DNA of 64,000 nucleotides from Cherax quadricarinatus (GCF_038502225.1 NW_027196384.1:29796-93795); one strand, 5' to 3'; shown: positions 30,226-40,640, numbered from the stretch's first letter. Numbers and translations are program-made. The notes: generated by a model not told the origin, from the letters alone.

Positions 30226-33200
30226 CTTGTGACGTCACAATTATATACATCAGTTAGTTTATGTGCATAAAGAGGTTATGGTACACTCGTGTGTTATCGA
30301 GATATGTTTCCCCTTCTACGTTATCTAGTAAATCTATTGTAACAAGGCAGTAAAATATAGCTATGAACCTTTTATTAGCAAAGATATGGAATATGATTAT
30401 TATTGCTGTATGTGGCAGGTTGTATCAAGCTTTCCTTTCTCCAGTGTATCAAGGATGACCATGCAAGAGTACCTCCGGCACATGTCACTAGTGGGCCAGA
30501 CCTAGCCCACTCTATATCGGCCACTTCCTAGCTCACATTTCACTGTTTGCTTGCTTGCCTGACTTGCCCACCACAGTCTCTTGCGTACTCGCCCACCCAT
30601 TCCCACCAATCTACCCACCTCATTCAATAATCTCAGTAGCTTGCTCACTCCTCACCTCACCCACCTACCCACCTCACCCTCACCGTTGTGTAACATTCAT
30701 TATTAAACAAGTCACCCACTCAACTTGCCCGGGTGTCATGAACTGCCAAATAAAAGATCAAAACTAAATTGCAAAATAAAAGTAACACCTGCTGATGCTA
30801 CTTGTTCAGACTTTCAAGTCTTTAAATTAACTTCTCCAGTGCACTCTTAAAGTACCTAAGTTACCCCCCTTTCCAATGCCCCTTTAAAATACGCAAGTTA
30901 CTTTAACACATCTCCGTTTTAAACTAACATAAAAATACCTGCCTCCACTCATACTACAACTCCCTCAACACGAGTCACTGAAAAGCATCACGTGAAAATC
31001 TTACCTCTATCAGGTAACCTTAAGTTTATCCAGCTTAAAATGACATAATTTCTTACTAAAAGCAGTATGTAGTTAAGGTGGTAGTATACCAGCTCGTGGT
31101 ATACTACCACTGTGGTAATTATACAACACAAAACTCGTTAAACTGAGGAAAATATACTAACGGACAATAAGCAGTAGTACCTGACTTCTATCTGTTTAAC
31201 GTCTTGCTAGTAGTATCTGAGAAAACTTGTAGACACCTGACGTCTGTTAAACACCTTGTTAGTTCCCAAAACAGACACTTGACTTATCTATTAAAAATCT
31301 TGCTAGTATCTGAGAAACGTAGACACTTGACTTGCATAAGAGCTGAGAAAAAATGAATGTACCAAGATTCCTTTCAACAACAAAGTTATAACGTAGTTTA
31401 CTGAAAATCTATACAGCGATTTACAATCACAATTTTAAAGAAATCCGATGATACAACAACCGCTGTGTGCCTATCTTTTCCAATTATATAGACTGCTCCT
31501 CCTTACATTCTATGATTCTGTACAACCCACTAAGGCTGTCATACTGTACCTTCGGAAAGGGAGGTAATCATATTTGATTCAATGAAAGAGAAGGTAGCTC
31601 TAACTTCTTGGCTGGAGAGCCCTTCATTAGCTTAAAGAACTCCTCTTTGGAGGGAACGGAACGAAAACTTTCAAAATCGTGTTAGACAGGAAATAGTGGA
31701 TGAAGCTCTGGTTAATATTCTAGGGAAGACCCATGAGTACGACAGCACGAGCACGTACTAAAGTGCTAGTCCAGCATGCTTTATGGAGTATGTACGTGCA
31801 TATGTAATAGCGCAGACACGCACTTTTTACATATAGACTTACCAGGATAGGTTGAAAATATACATATTTTTCTAAAATCAGTAAAATAATGTGCAAAAAT
31901 ATGCCCCCCCCCCATCCCGACGGAAACTGCCTCAAAATTAAAATTTTAACATCATGTAGCCTACATGCTCTATAGATGTACGCACATAATCTTGAGCAAG
32001 ACGGTGTCGCTAAGGATTCAGCTTGATCAAATTTTAATATTAAAGTTCGCGAGTGAACTCTGTGAAGTCAAACATCTCTTATCACAGCCAAGCTACTGCA
32101 AGGCCACGAATTTTCCAGACTTGGAAATTAGACCTGTGGGGCAGCGATCCCAATGGAAATAAGTCACTGACTTTTTTTTTTTTTTGGTTATCCTAGGTAA
32201 TTACACATATGCTGCTTTATATGATAATTTATGCAATTGTATTTATGCGTACCTGAACCTTAATAAACTTTCTCTCAAGCAGAAGTCTCCCTTGGAATTA
32301 CACAACGGATTAGAACCTTTATAAGAGGTGATCAGATACGTAGTAAGGACGAGGCGGCGATGTGCCGCGACTGGAGTAGACACAAAAGAGGTGATGTAGC
32401 ACTGTTGTTGTTAGCAAGTGGCTCTGAAGTGACAAGGAACACAATAACGCGCAGTCAACGGAGAATGTGATAACAGGGAGAATAGGCAAAAACAAGAGCC
32501 ATAGGGACTGGCAGATAACAGAAGACAGGAAGAGACATACAGACGGGTAGATAACAATGACAAAAGACAGAAACACTCCACAGGGATCGGTAGATAACTG
32601 GTACAACAAGAGACAGGCAAGGCCACAGCGATACTCAAATAATAAAAGGGACAACAGAAAACTGGAAGAATCAAAGGGACACACATCCGAGCTTTCAATA
32701 AAGCCTTTTCTGAGTGAGCATCAACTACTCCACAAGGAAGGTGTGAATACGCACTACGGCATGTCACAATAGCCTAACACCAGAAGTTTCAACTACCACA
32801 CAAGGTGTAAAACATTCTGCATAGCATCAAGGGCCCCAATATAAATAAGTAACTGACTTTTTTTGGGTTATGCAAGGTAATTTACACTAAGTATGATAAT
32901 TGTACTTCTTCAAGTGACCCTCATATCAACAAGAGTGAATATTGACTATTTGTATTGTACTACTTTTCACCTGTCTAGACTTAAAGTTGTCTATAAGTAT
33001 TAGGTTAAGTCAGCCCAAAATGCCTTGACATGATAGTGGCTATCTTTGCTCCAACCATACTAAGATACGTTAACACACATTGTAACCTTAGCAAAGAAAT
33101 AATTTTTAATTTTTTTTATTTATATATTTAGAGTGAGATTGGGGGCTCCTCACCGGCTGGTCCTGTCTAATGACCATATGGTTCCATACTGAAGGGACAC

Positions 33201-33235
33201 CCTATACTAAAATCTGTGAATAAATCTGTGACTGG
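30226..33235. other. Three-kilobase intronic stretch with no supported gene
   Basis: No coding exon or clear mobile element could be identified. One hairpin is present (31078-31110). Short ORFs lack motifs and the C-rich stretch at 30560-30700 is simple CCCAC-type sequence. Confidence 0.5.
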
Positions 33236-33239
33236 TTTC

Positions 33240-33335
33240 GCGGCTTTACCCGAGGCCAGATTTCCTCATCGATTGATTGATCAACCAAGCTGTTGCTATT
33301 AGCTGCCCGCTGGCCAACGGACGGGGACAGAAATC
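33240..33335 (-). repeat. Dispersed LINE-type fragment
   Basis: TTTACCCGAGGCCAGATTTC, GATCAACCAAGCTGTTGCTA and GCCCGCTGGCC resemble the fragment families at 35.25 and 36.85 kb. Confidence 0.4.
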
Positions 33336-33966
33336 ATGACGGTGCTTCAATGAGCTACGATGGTGTTTCTGAGGGAAGTTGAGGCTCCTCTACCTGTAAT
33401 GTGCTCAGGATCAAGATACGCTTGAGAAAATAGGTATGACAACGCATTTTGGCACATACAATACACGAACTGGCCCGCGCGTGCGCACAGACACACTACT
33501 TCCTGTTTTACAGGTAACCTTTGATCCAGGTGGTTATGCAGCGCTGTAACACTTACGGTCAAGCACTTACACTGTCAAGTAAACCGACCAACTTGTACAT
33601 TGCAAGTAGTTATACACAAGTACAATGAATAACCTGTACACTATTAAACATTTCTCCCCACGAGAAAAAGACGAACACTGAGTCAGAAATTCTCACACCC
33701 TGAACACACACGCACCAAATAAAGATTAACTAAAAACTTCACACAAGGATAAGCCTTTATTCCAGTTAACAAACTTCAGGATGAGCTTTATTAAATTCAT
33801 TGAATGTGACAACAAACATGGAGCTAGTACATCCCCTCACAGTGTGAATGAGAGCATGTCAAACATCACGGGAACACTCACCCTAATATTCAACACTCTT
33901 GAGTCTTGATCAATGGAATTAAAGCTTTTTAGCCTTTCATTAAACCTCATTACCCAGGCTTCCAAA

Positions 33967-34056
33967 TACTACTACTACTGCTGCTGCTACTACTACTACT
34001 GCTGCTGCTGCTACTGCTGCTGCTGCTACTGCTGCTGCTACTACTACTACTACTAA
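33967..34056. repeat. Imperfect (CTA/CTG)n trinucleotide repeat
   Basis: About 30 triplets of CTA and CTG in mixed runs, followed by a few AAT triplets. Confidence 0.9.
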
Positions 34057-34561
34057 TGATAATAATAACTGTTCAGCATAGCTATGCTGAACATGGTATA
34101 TGGGTCATTAACCCCAGGGCTCAACAAGAACATGCTTGGCATGATATCACCAGCACCACCACCTACTACTATTACTAATTAAGTACGCATATTCCGGAGC
34201 GACAGAGCCACGTCATGCCTTAAAGAGTACCTAGTCAGTTATATTAATGGAAGGTACTAGGAAACAAAAATCAAGGCAAGTTTAACATCGTTCTACGTTT
34301 TGGTAGGCATCAGTTACCGAACAAAATTACGGCCAATAGCACTAACATCACACACACACCATAAAATTCGTCGCAAAAGTACTGAGACGCCGACTTAGTG
34401 TTTATGGAGAAAACCTACACAACCCAAGTCAACATAGATTTAGAACGAGAAACTCTTGTTTGGTACATGTAACACATGACAAAATTAATGGGACTTTGGA
34501 TGAAAACCAAAATTCAGATGTTGTTTACACAGATTTTGCTATCTAATGAATGTGACCACAC

Positions 34562-34995
34562 AATGGTAAGTGCTACCACACAGACAATGGTAAGTGCTAC
34601 CACACAAAGGAAAGTGCTACCACACAGACAAAGGCAAGTGCTACCACACAGACAAAGGCAAGTCCTACCACACAGACATGGGCAAGTGCTACCACACAGA
34701 CAAAGGCAAGTGCTACCACACAGACAAAGGCAAGTGCTACCACACAGAAAAAGGTAAGTGTTACCACACAGACAAGGGCAAGTGCTACCACACAGACAAG
34801 GGCAAGTGCTACCACACAGACAAAGGCAAGTGCTACCACACAGACAAGGGCAAGTGTTACCACACAGACAAGGGCAAGTGTTACCACACAGACAAGGGCA
34901 AGTGCTACCACACAGACAAAGGCAAGTGCTACCACACAGACAAAGGCAAGTGCTACCACACAGACAAAGGCAAGTGCTACCACACAAAGGCAAGT
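34562..34995. repeat. 24-bp minisatellite, about 18 copies
   Basis: The unit is CAAGTGCTACCACACAGACA plus AAGG. Because 24 is a multiple of three and the unit lacks stops in most frames, long repetitive ORFs arise on both strands. These are not genes. Confidence 0.95.
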
Positions 34996-35249
34996 GAACA
35001 TTCCATAACAACTAGCAGGAACAACTTATCCATCTGGTTTTCGTCATACTTTCCAACTTTTATTTTGGTAAGAAATGTTTTCGTCTGCATCAAAAAACAA
35101 GAGAGAGGTTATGCGAGTATACCGGACAAGTTCTGTCACCTCATAAAAAGGGGATTATTTTATGTTTTCATGCAAACTGTAGGGAAGACATGACTGTAGG
35201 GAAGACATGATAATGTCAAAACTCTACAAGATTTAAGTATGTGATGGCC

Positions 35250-35378
35250 AGGAAGGCCCATACCTGGAGGGTGTTCCGGGGGTCAACACCCCCCATAGCC
35301 CGGTCTATGACCAGGTCTCGCCGTGGATCAGGGCCTGCTCAACCAGGCTGTTACTGTTGGCCGCACGCAAACCATACT
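35250..35378 (-). repeat. Dispersed LINE-type fragment
   Basis: GGTGTTCCGGGGGTCAACAC, GGATCAGGGCCTGCTCAACC and GTTGGCCGCACGCAAACC match 4950-5075 closely. Confidence 0.55.
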
Positions 35379-35579
35379 TTAAAATACTGTGTAAAAAACA
35401 AAAGCTAAATAAAGGTACAAAATTATATCACAGACATCACTGCAATCACGGAAACTAAGTTAACCATTGTTACCAAGGTACCCATTTTTCCCAGGTGATG
35501 TTGTTGTATAGAGAGAAAGTCGAGAAGGGGTAGAGGGGGGGGGGGGGAATCGCAACACACTTTAATAAAAAGGACTGAC

Positions 35580-35930
35580 ATTTAAATAAATGCCAACTCA
35601 ATAATGGGGCTTTTTCAGTGTATATAGTGATGAATAAGACATGTGTAACACACGTGTAACATATGTGTAACACATGGGTGGCTACTGACGGAGATGTTTC
35701 ACCAATCAGTGGCTTTTTCCATCCAGTAGAGAATGCTGAAGACGATGTAAGAAACAGGTATTTTGAGGTGATCATTTCAACTTTTATAAAGGTGAGGGTT
35801 GAACACCTATCAAGGCTAAGGAACTGATCACCTCAAATTACCTCTCCACTTATTCCACTGTCAAGTATTTGTTCTCATTACTGGACTGAAAAAGCCATAA
35901 TTTTGGCACCTAGGTGCTACAATGTGTCCA
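35580..35930. mobile_element. Decayed inverted Penelope-like unit
   Basis: On the minus strand near 35690-35730 a decayed core (AAAAAGCCACTGATTGGTGAAAC) is seen, and on the plus strand GGACTGAAAAAGCCATAATT at 35881. GAGGTGATCA (35765) and TGATCACCTC (35826) are inverted. It follows the layout of the units at 25.7 and 39.8 kb but is much older. Confidence 0.45.
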
Positions 35931-36224
35931 ATTCATAAATCTATCATTATTAAATAGCGTAAATTGTATACTAACTGGAACATTATTGCGAAGAGTTCCA
36001 GACAAGAACATAACAGAAACAACGCAGCAACACAATAAAATGTAAAGGTGGCAAAGAGTGAGGGCTGAACTAGTAATAAGGGAGCTCACTCCTGGAGGTA
36101 TATACTAGAACTATAGGACCCACACGTAGGCTCAGACATGCAGAAGCAGCTGCCTGAATCTATAATTAGGAACTTTCTCGTATAGCATGTTAAGACAACA
36201 AACGCGAGTAAGAAGGAATGATAA

Positions 36225-36510
36225 ACCATCGAGGCTAGACCTGATACCGGGGGTCGATGCCTGGTACGGTTGGAAACATTAAGACGTGTTTCCATAAGAC
36301 AACTACTGTCCAATGTTCACCCATCAGTAAAATGGGTATCTTGGTTGTGAGTAGCATCCTGAGACAAAACTGACCTAATTTACCAGAAATGTTCTGTATA
36401 ATAAGGGGTTTTCTATATAGCAGTATATCACTGATGTCAGCTAGGACTGTATACCTTGTACATGTACTTGTAGAAATAAAGATTATTAATTATTATTTCA
36501 GCGACACTGG
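36225..36510 (+). repeat. tRNA-derived SINE, degenerate head, full body
   Basis: GGGGTCGATGCCTGGTACGG (decayed head), CACCCATCAGTAAAATGGGT, GTAGCATCCTGAGACAAAAC, TGTATAATAAGGGGTTTTCT, CACTGATGTCAGCTAGGACT and an ATT-rich tail. Confidence 0.65.
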
Positions 36511-36555
36511 TATGGATAATACTGAATAAGAGAACGAGATCACTGTGTTTGCAAA

Positions 36556-36652
36556 TGCAATACCAATATTCAAGGAAAATGCAATACCAATATTCAAGGA
36601 AAATGCAATACCAATATTCAAGGAAAATGCAATACCAATATTCAAGGAAAGT
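36556..36652. repeat. 24-bp tandem repeat, four copies
   Basis: AATGCAATACCAATATTCAA plus GGAA repeated four times with no visible mismatch, hence recent. Confidence 0.9.
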
Positions 36653-36844
36653 GACAAACAGGAATCCTACTTCAGATTTTCTCTAAAATCTTGACCATCT
36701 TGAGTGTGTTGACTTCCTCACATAACACCCAAGTGAATCCAGAAATTGACGGTCTAGCTTTACAGACATCATTGATCAAAAGATGTCAAACGTGAAAAGG
36801 ACAAGTGGACTTCATACCTTTAATATACCCTTGATGAGTTCCTA

Positions 36845-37195
36845 CAATTTTTCTACTACCGGAGCCCTGCCATGGGCCAGGCTCGTCTGGTGTTTGCCTG
36901 GTCAACCAGGCTGTTGCTGACCCACACATCCATCACAGCCTAGTTGACCTGGCACCTGCTGAACATACTTGTCCAGTTTCCTCTTGACGACTTCTATACT
37001 TGCCCCAGCAGTGTTTCGGATATCTTCTGGTAAGATACTGAGCAGTCTATATCCACGAATGAATAACAAAAAGGCACAATACCGTGACTGGAACGTTGAT
37101 ACAATATTCCCTTATTGTGCCCACTACACCCATGCTTTTTATTGGGTTTATTTTGGTCTTCCTCCCATACCTCTCACTCCATATTCTTAGACAGT
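36845..37195 (-). pseudogene. CR1/Jockey-type LINE relic, C-terminal coding end
   Basis: The minus strand reads LLSILPEDIRNTAGASIEVV, KRKLDKYVQQVPGQLGCDGC, then GQQQPG and a stop. The repeated C-terminal sequence is seen in reduced form at 4.95 and 35.25 kb. No catalytic domain remains. Confidence 0.55.
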
Positions 37196-37284
37196 AAAGA
37201 GATTCGTAATTCTGGCCCACACAGAAGACTACTTAGTAAACTAGAAAAAACCTGGGTTAAAATTAAAATTATTAGCACAGTTAA

Positions 37285-37492
37285 CCCTTAAACTGTCCAA
37301 GGAGATCTACGTTCACATGCGTAGTGCTCCAAAAGTAGATCTACGCTTTTTTTTACATATTTTCAAATATAACAAAAAAAAGTAGATCAAAGTTTTTTTA
37401 CACGTTTTCAAATGTAAAAAAAAAAGATCTACTTTTTTTACATACTTTCAAATGTCGAAAAAACGTAGATCTACGTTTGGACAGTTTAAGGG
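37285..37492. mobile_element. Palindromic TTAA MITE with GTAGATCTAC motifs
   Basis: TTAA (37281-37284 and 37493-37496) flanks CCCTTAAACTGTCC and its exact inverse GGACAGTTTAAGGG. Inside, AGATCTACG / CGTAGATCTACG extend the inverted repeat to about 30 bp, and further AGTAGATCTACGC and TAGATC motifs alternate with T- and A-runs. At 208 bp it has no coding content. TTAA and the shared palindrome tie it to the piggyBac family at 12-15 kb. Confidence 0.85.
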
Positions 37493-37519
37493 TTAAAGGA
37501 ACACGTGAACAAAGGCAGT

Positions 37520-37800
37520 CACTATAAGGTATGAAGCATCAGGATGGGAAAGTGGAATCTGTGTTCCTCAGGGTTCAGTGTTGGCGCCTATATTATTCCT
37601 GGTGAATATTAATCCGATTATAATCAGATAAAAGTTATCACCTACAATTATAAGAGAAAAGTCCTGTGGATTACCACCTCGTTCGTATATGAGAAAAGGA
37701 ACTAATGATGAAAGGCGGGTGCAAGAAGGCTTGGAGAGTCCAGAAATGGTCCGGTTCAAGTGTTGAAATTTAACCCGAGCAAATGCAAAGCTATAAATCT
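37520..37800 (+). pseudogene. CR1/Jockey-type reverse transcriptase fragment
   Basis: Contains GICVPQGSVLAPILFLVNIN, the reverse transcriptase P-Q-G-S-V-L-x-P-x-L-F motif, then diverged sequence with stops (WNLTRANAKL near 37770). It cannot be functional. Confidence 0.6.
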
Positions 37801-38334
37801 GTGGGTTGACGCATAGAAAGGGATAGTACCATCTGGCAGCGGAGGATACACACATGTACACACACACACACATACAACGATGCTCTCATCAATTATTCAC
37901 AATAGCTCTGGCTCAAAGTCACTTACAATTCTAGACAGCAGACAAAAAACTTCGCTAAGAACACTGTATATACAATCACATTTGCAAAAAGGTTACACTT
38001 GACAAAGGAGAAAGCTGACAAACACTGATGATTCAGACAAACAGGACCATCTGCAACAATCTACAGAAACAATGTGCAAGAAAAAGGTAAGGTAAGATAT
38101 ATTACTGCACATATTTTAAAACCTCAACATCCTCCATCTTCGAGACATCAAACTTGCATTTGGTCAAACCAAGACATCCTCAAAACGTAATAATTATAAC
38201 TGACATACAGATGTCAATTATAATCATTAGCATAATTATAATGAGATAAATTTCAGGTCTAACACTGTGCAAGCCAACTGGTCCACACAGTTTACACTGT
38301 AGGAAAACTTGCAACACATGCAACGTTTCGCTTA

Positions 38335-38436
38335 CACAGTAGGCGGAAATATTACTGTTAGGTAAAAGGATATGTGGAACTAATGCAACATTTCATTGTG
38401 GCAACGTTTCTCTCTTCAAGAGCTTTGTCAAGCCGA

Positions 38437-38472
<36 letters not shown>

Positions 38473-38475
38473 AAT
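38335..38475 (-). mobile_element. Penelope-like terminus fragment, decayed hammerhead, then (ATT)n
   Basis: Minus strand: TTGACAA (38425-38431), CTCTTGAAGAG stem-loop, AGAAACGTTGCCACAATG. This is the 25.7-kb arm with U7 changed to C and stem II weakened. (ATT)n follows at about 38440-38470. Confidence 0.5.
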
Positions 38476-38479
38476 CAAA

Positions 38480-39175
38480 ACTAAACGGTAAATCCACAAG
38501 GGTCAAACAGGTAGGCGGAAATAAAGTTTTGAAAATAAATACGTACACCTGACCTCCTGCACAGGTCTCTTACTCGTCTACTTGTCAGTATTGTATACGG
38601 TGTTTATTTTAATGACAGTGTGAGAAAGTTGGATTCTGTGCAAGTATTTCTACTTGCACTCCTTTGGCAATTATTACCGTATTTTCCAGTATACAAGGCG
38701 CACAATCATATAAAACACATAAGACGACATTTCCAAGCAGTTGTAACGTAACGTAAATTAACATCTGCTAAAGCGTAATCCCAAGCCTACCCTTGACCCT
38801 GACCTTGACCTTGAGCATATAAGGCGCAGGCTGATTTTCCAAGACTTGTGGGGGATAGGGTGGGGGGGGGGGAAGCGCCTAGTAGTAGTAGGATACTCCC
38901 AGGTAGAGGGAATAGATGCCGGGCCGTGCTGACTGCAAAAGCGAGATTGGCACACTGGAAGTACTGGACTGGGTTTGGGAGGCAAAGAACATTCACACAG
39001 GTGCTGGCACAACGTCAAGGCTGGTTTGCTGCTGTTTGCTTCTCAAATGCAATAAGGATTGGAGAGAGGGAGACATAGAAGTTGGCTTGGTAGAACGGAC
39101 GTCTTTAAGGTCCACCCCTGCAAAGGGCAGGGCAGATGGTTAAGAATTAGAAGTTAGGGTTAAGGTTCATGAATA
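38480..39175. other. Intronic stretch without recognised gene
   Basis: Short ORFs only. A small CCTTGACC-type tandem is at 38785-38815, and a 9-bp G-run at about 38862-38870. Confidence 0.45.
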
Positions 39176-39179
39176 GAGA

Positions 39180-39759
39180 GGAAGGAGGGGGAGCAGTATT
39201 GTTTATGGACTGGGAGAGGTTTAGAGTGTTGTGTGGCCGCTTAATAACTTCGTCAAGGAAGGTTGTCCAAGTGTCCTGGTGGGTTTCTAGTCGGTCTGTC
39301 TGTTACCGAGTTCTTTCCAAGTTCTTTCCAGAATACGTTCAACGCCGGGGTACCAGTCATGGCGTGGAGAGACTCGCTTGTGGCAAAGTCATCCCACACC
39401 ACGCCCAGCACCCACCGCAATGCACGGTTCTGGATTCGCTGCAGTTTCAGGACATTTGTTTTGGCAGCGAGAGGAAGAGCAAGAGGTGAATAAGTGATTA
39501 GTGGCCGTATGAGGGCCTTGTACAGGTGTAGTTTAGTGTGAGGGTGTGAGCCTCTGAGCTTGTACAGTCGTCCTAGAGCAGAATTGGCCAGAGCTCTTTT
39601 GGCGTTTATGTGAGTGTGTAGTCTAAGACTGGAGTCCAAATTAACTCCTAGGATTGTGGTGCTGCGTGTTCGTGGGATGGGTGTTCTTGCAGTGGTGGTT
39701 CTGAGGTCAACAGGTAGTGGTGGGCGTCCTTTTGGGAAGAAGTAGGTAATCTTAGATTT
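39180..39759 (-). pseudogene. Jockey/I-type LINE reverse transcriptase, C-terminal part (split)
   Basis: The minus strand reads KSKITYFFPKGR, TTILGVNLDSSLRLHTHI, SALGRLYKLRG, LYKALIRPLITYSPLAL, LKLQRIQNRALRWVLGV. This is the R-x-L-G-V-x-L-D-x-x-L-x-x-x-x-H-I region after the catalytic YADD of Jockey/I-type enzymes. The upstream part of the ORF lies across the insertion at 39760-40421: 40435-40490 (minus) continues it as EHVESIKTSANK. Catalytic domains are absent. Confidence 0.7.
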
Positions 39760-39825
39760 GTGTAAGAATGGTATATAATACTGACAAGATGAAATTAAGA
39801 CACATGTGCAACATCTGGGTATCTT

Positions 39826-39867
39826 TATTGTAGACGTTTCGCCATCCAGTGGCTTTATCAATACAAA
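39826..39867 (-). ncRNA. Hammerhead-like motif, U3-A8 variant, left arm
   Basis: Mirror of the right-arm motif: TTGATAA at 39855-39861 (minus), stem II AGCCACTGGATGGC, GAAA at 39837-39840, then CGTC before TACAA, which pairs with TTGTA. Confidence 0.6.
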
Positions 39868-40214
39868 TTCTAGGACATAACTTGAAGACAGTAGAACTAT
39901 GTACAGAAGATGAGGTAATCAGTCCCTCAACCTAGGAGTAGGTGCGAAGAGCACCATAGTCGTGGAGATTCTGAAGCAGAAGAAAGGAGCCTGGCACTTA
40001 TATAGTAACGTCAGGTGTAGCAGACAAGGGCATAGTCACTGGTAGGCGGGATTCCCCAGTGGAAGTAGGCCCTTCCCAAAGAGATGGGTTAGTTGTAGTA
40101 GTAGTTGTCGTTGCAGTGAAGGTTAACTAACCCATCTCTTTGGGAAGGACCTACTTCCACTGGGGAATCCCGCCTACCAGTGACTATGCCCTCGTCTGCT
40201 ACACCTGACGTTAC

Positions 40215-40222
40215 TATATAAG
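40215..40222 (+). promoter_or_regulatory. TATA-like box in the right arm
   Basis: TATATAAG, about 135 bp upstream of the hammerhead core on the same strand, is preserved in both arms. It could start the element transcript. No start site can be shown from sequence. Confidence 0.4.
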
Positions 40223-40351
40223 CGCCAGGCTCCTTTCTTCTGCTTCAGAATCTCCACGACTATGGTGCTCTTCGCACCTACTCCTAGGTTGAGGGACTGA
40301 TTACCTCATCTTCTGTACATAGTTCTACTGTCTTCAAGTTATGTCCTAGAA

Positions 40352-40393
40352 TTTGTATTGATAAAGCCACTGGATGGCGAAACGTCTACAATA
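40352..40393 (+). ncRNA. Hammerhead-like motif, U3-A8 variant, right arm
   Basis: Stem I TTGTA (40353-40357) pairs with TACAA (40387-40391). The core TTGATAA is 40358-40364, stem II GCCA/TGGC with a CTGGA loop, GAAA 40379-40382, then CGTC. Cleavage would follow C40386. Stem III is only AC/GU and might form between two molecules. Confidence 0.6.
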
Positions 40394-40492
40394 AAGATAC
40401 CCAGATGTTGCACATGTGTCTTAATCTTAGATTTATTGGCACTGGTTTTAATGGATTCGACGTGTTCAGTGATGGACTGAACACATCGAATC

Positions 40493-40640
40493 CAGGTTGA
40501 GGGACTGATTACCTCATACTTCTACTCTCCTTACCCATTTCTACTTTGTATTGGACTGATGAAGCCACTGTGTGGCGAAACGTTTCTTCAATAAAGATTC
40601 CCATGTGTTGCATAAGTGTCTCAATTCTTCAATGTTAGCC
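40493..40640 (+). mobile_element. Penelope-like terminus with canonical hammerhead
   Basis: GGTTGAGGGACTGATTACCT matches the arm at 40283, then diverges and carries a full hammerhead and the common ATAAAGATTCCCATGTGTTG end. It is a separate subfamily from the unit to its left, lying just beyond the LINE relic. Confidence 0.65.
40549..40593 (+). ncRNA. Canonical hammerhead ribozyme motif
   Basis: Stem I TATTGGA (40549-40555) pairs over all seven positions with TTCAATA (40587-40593), one being G-U. The core is CTGATGA (40556-40562), stem II GCCAC/GTGGC with loop TGT, then GAAA (40577-40580). Cleavage would follow C40586. GAAACGTTTC (40577-40586) is a perfect palindrome, so stem III may form between two copies, as described for Penelope-like hammerheads. 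Every core nucleotide I can check is present. Activity is untested. Confidence 0.72.

Larger units (their letters stand above)
39760..40421 (-). mobile_element. Inverted-repeat Penelope-like unit, 300-bp arms, two hammerhead-like motifs
   Basis: Arms 39795-40094 and 40125-40424 are 300 bp each, with about three mismatches, around a 30-bp loop. A one-sided tail (39760-39794, minus strand TTGTCAGTATTATATACC) lies outside the left arm. TAATCTTAGATTT at 39747-39759 and 40422-40434 is a 13-bp target duplication, and removing the unit rejoins the LINE relic. Each arm contains TATATAAG (40215-40222 plus, 39997-40004 minus) upstream of a hammerhead-like core. There is no ORF. Near-identity of the arms indicates a recent event or gene conversion between arms. 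Confidence 0.85.

Noticed and set aside
34514..35193. Repetitive ORFs on both strands (CGSTCLCL, GKCYHTDK and others)
   Set aside because: Product of the 24-bp minisatellite; present in nearly every frame.
38785..38830. CCTTGACC-type short tandem as a regulatory array
   Set aside because: Only three or four imperfect units and no supporting context.
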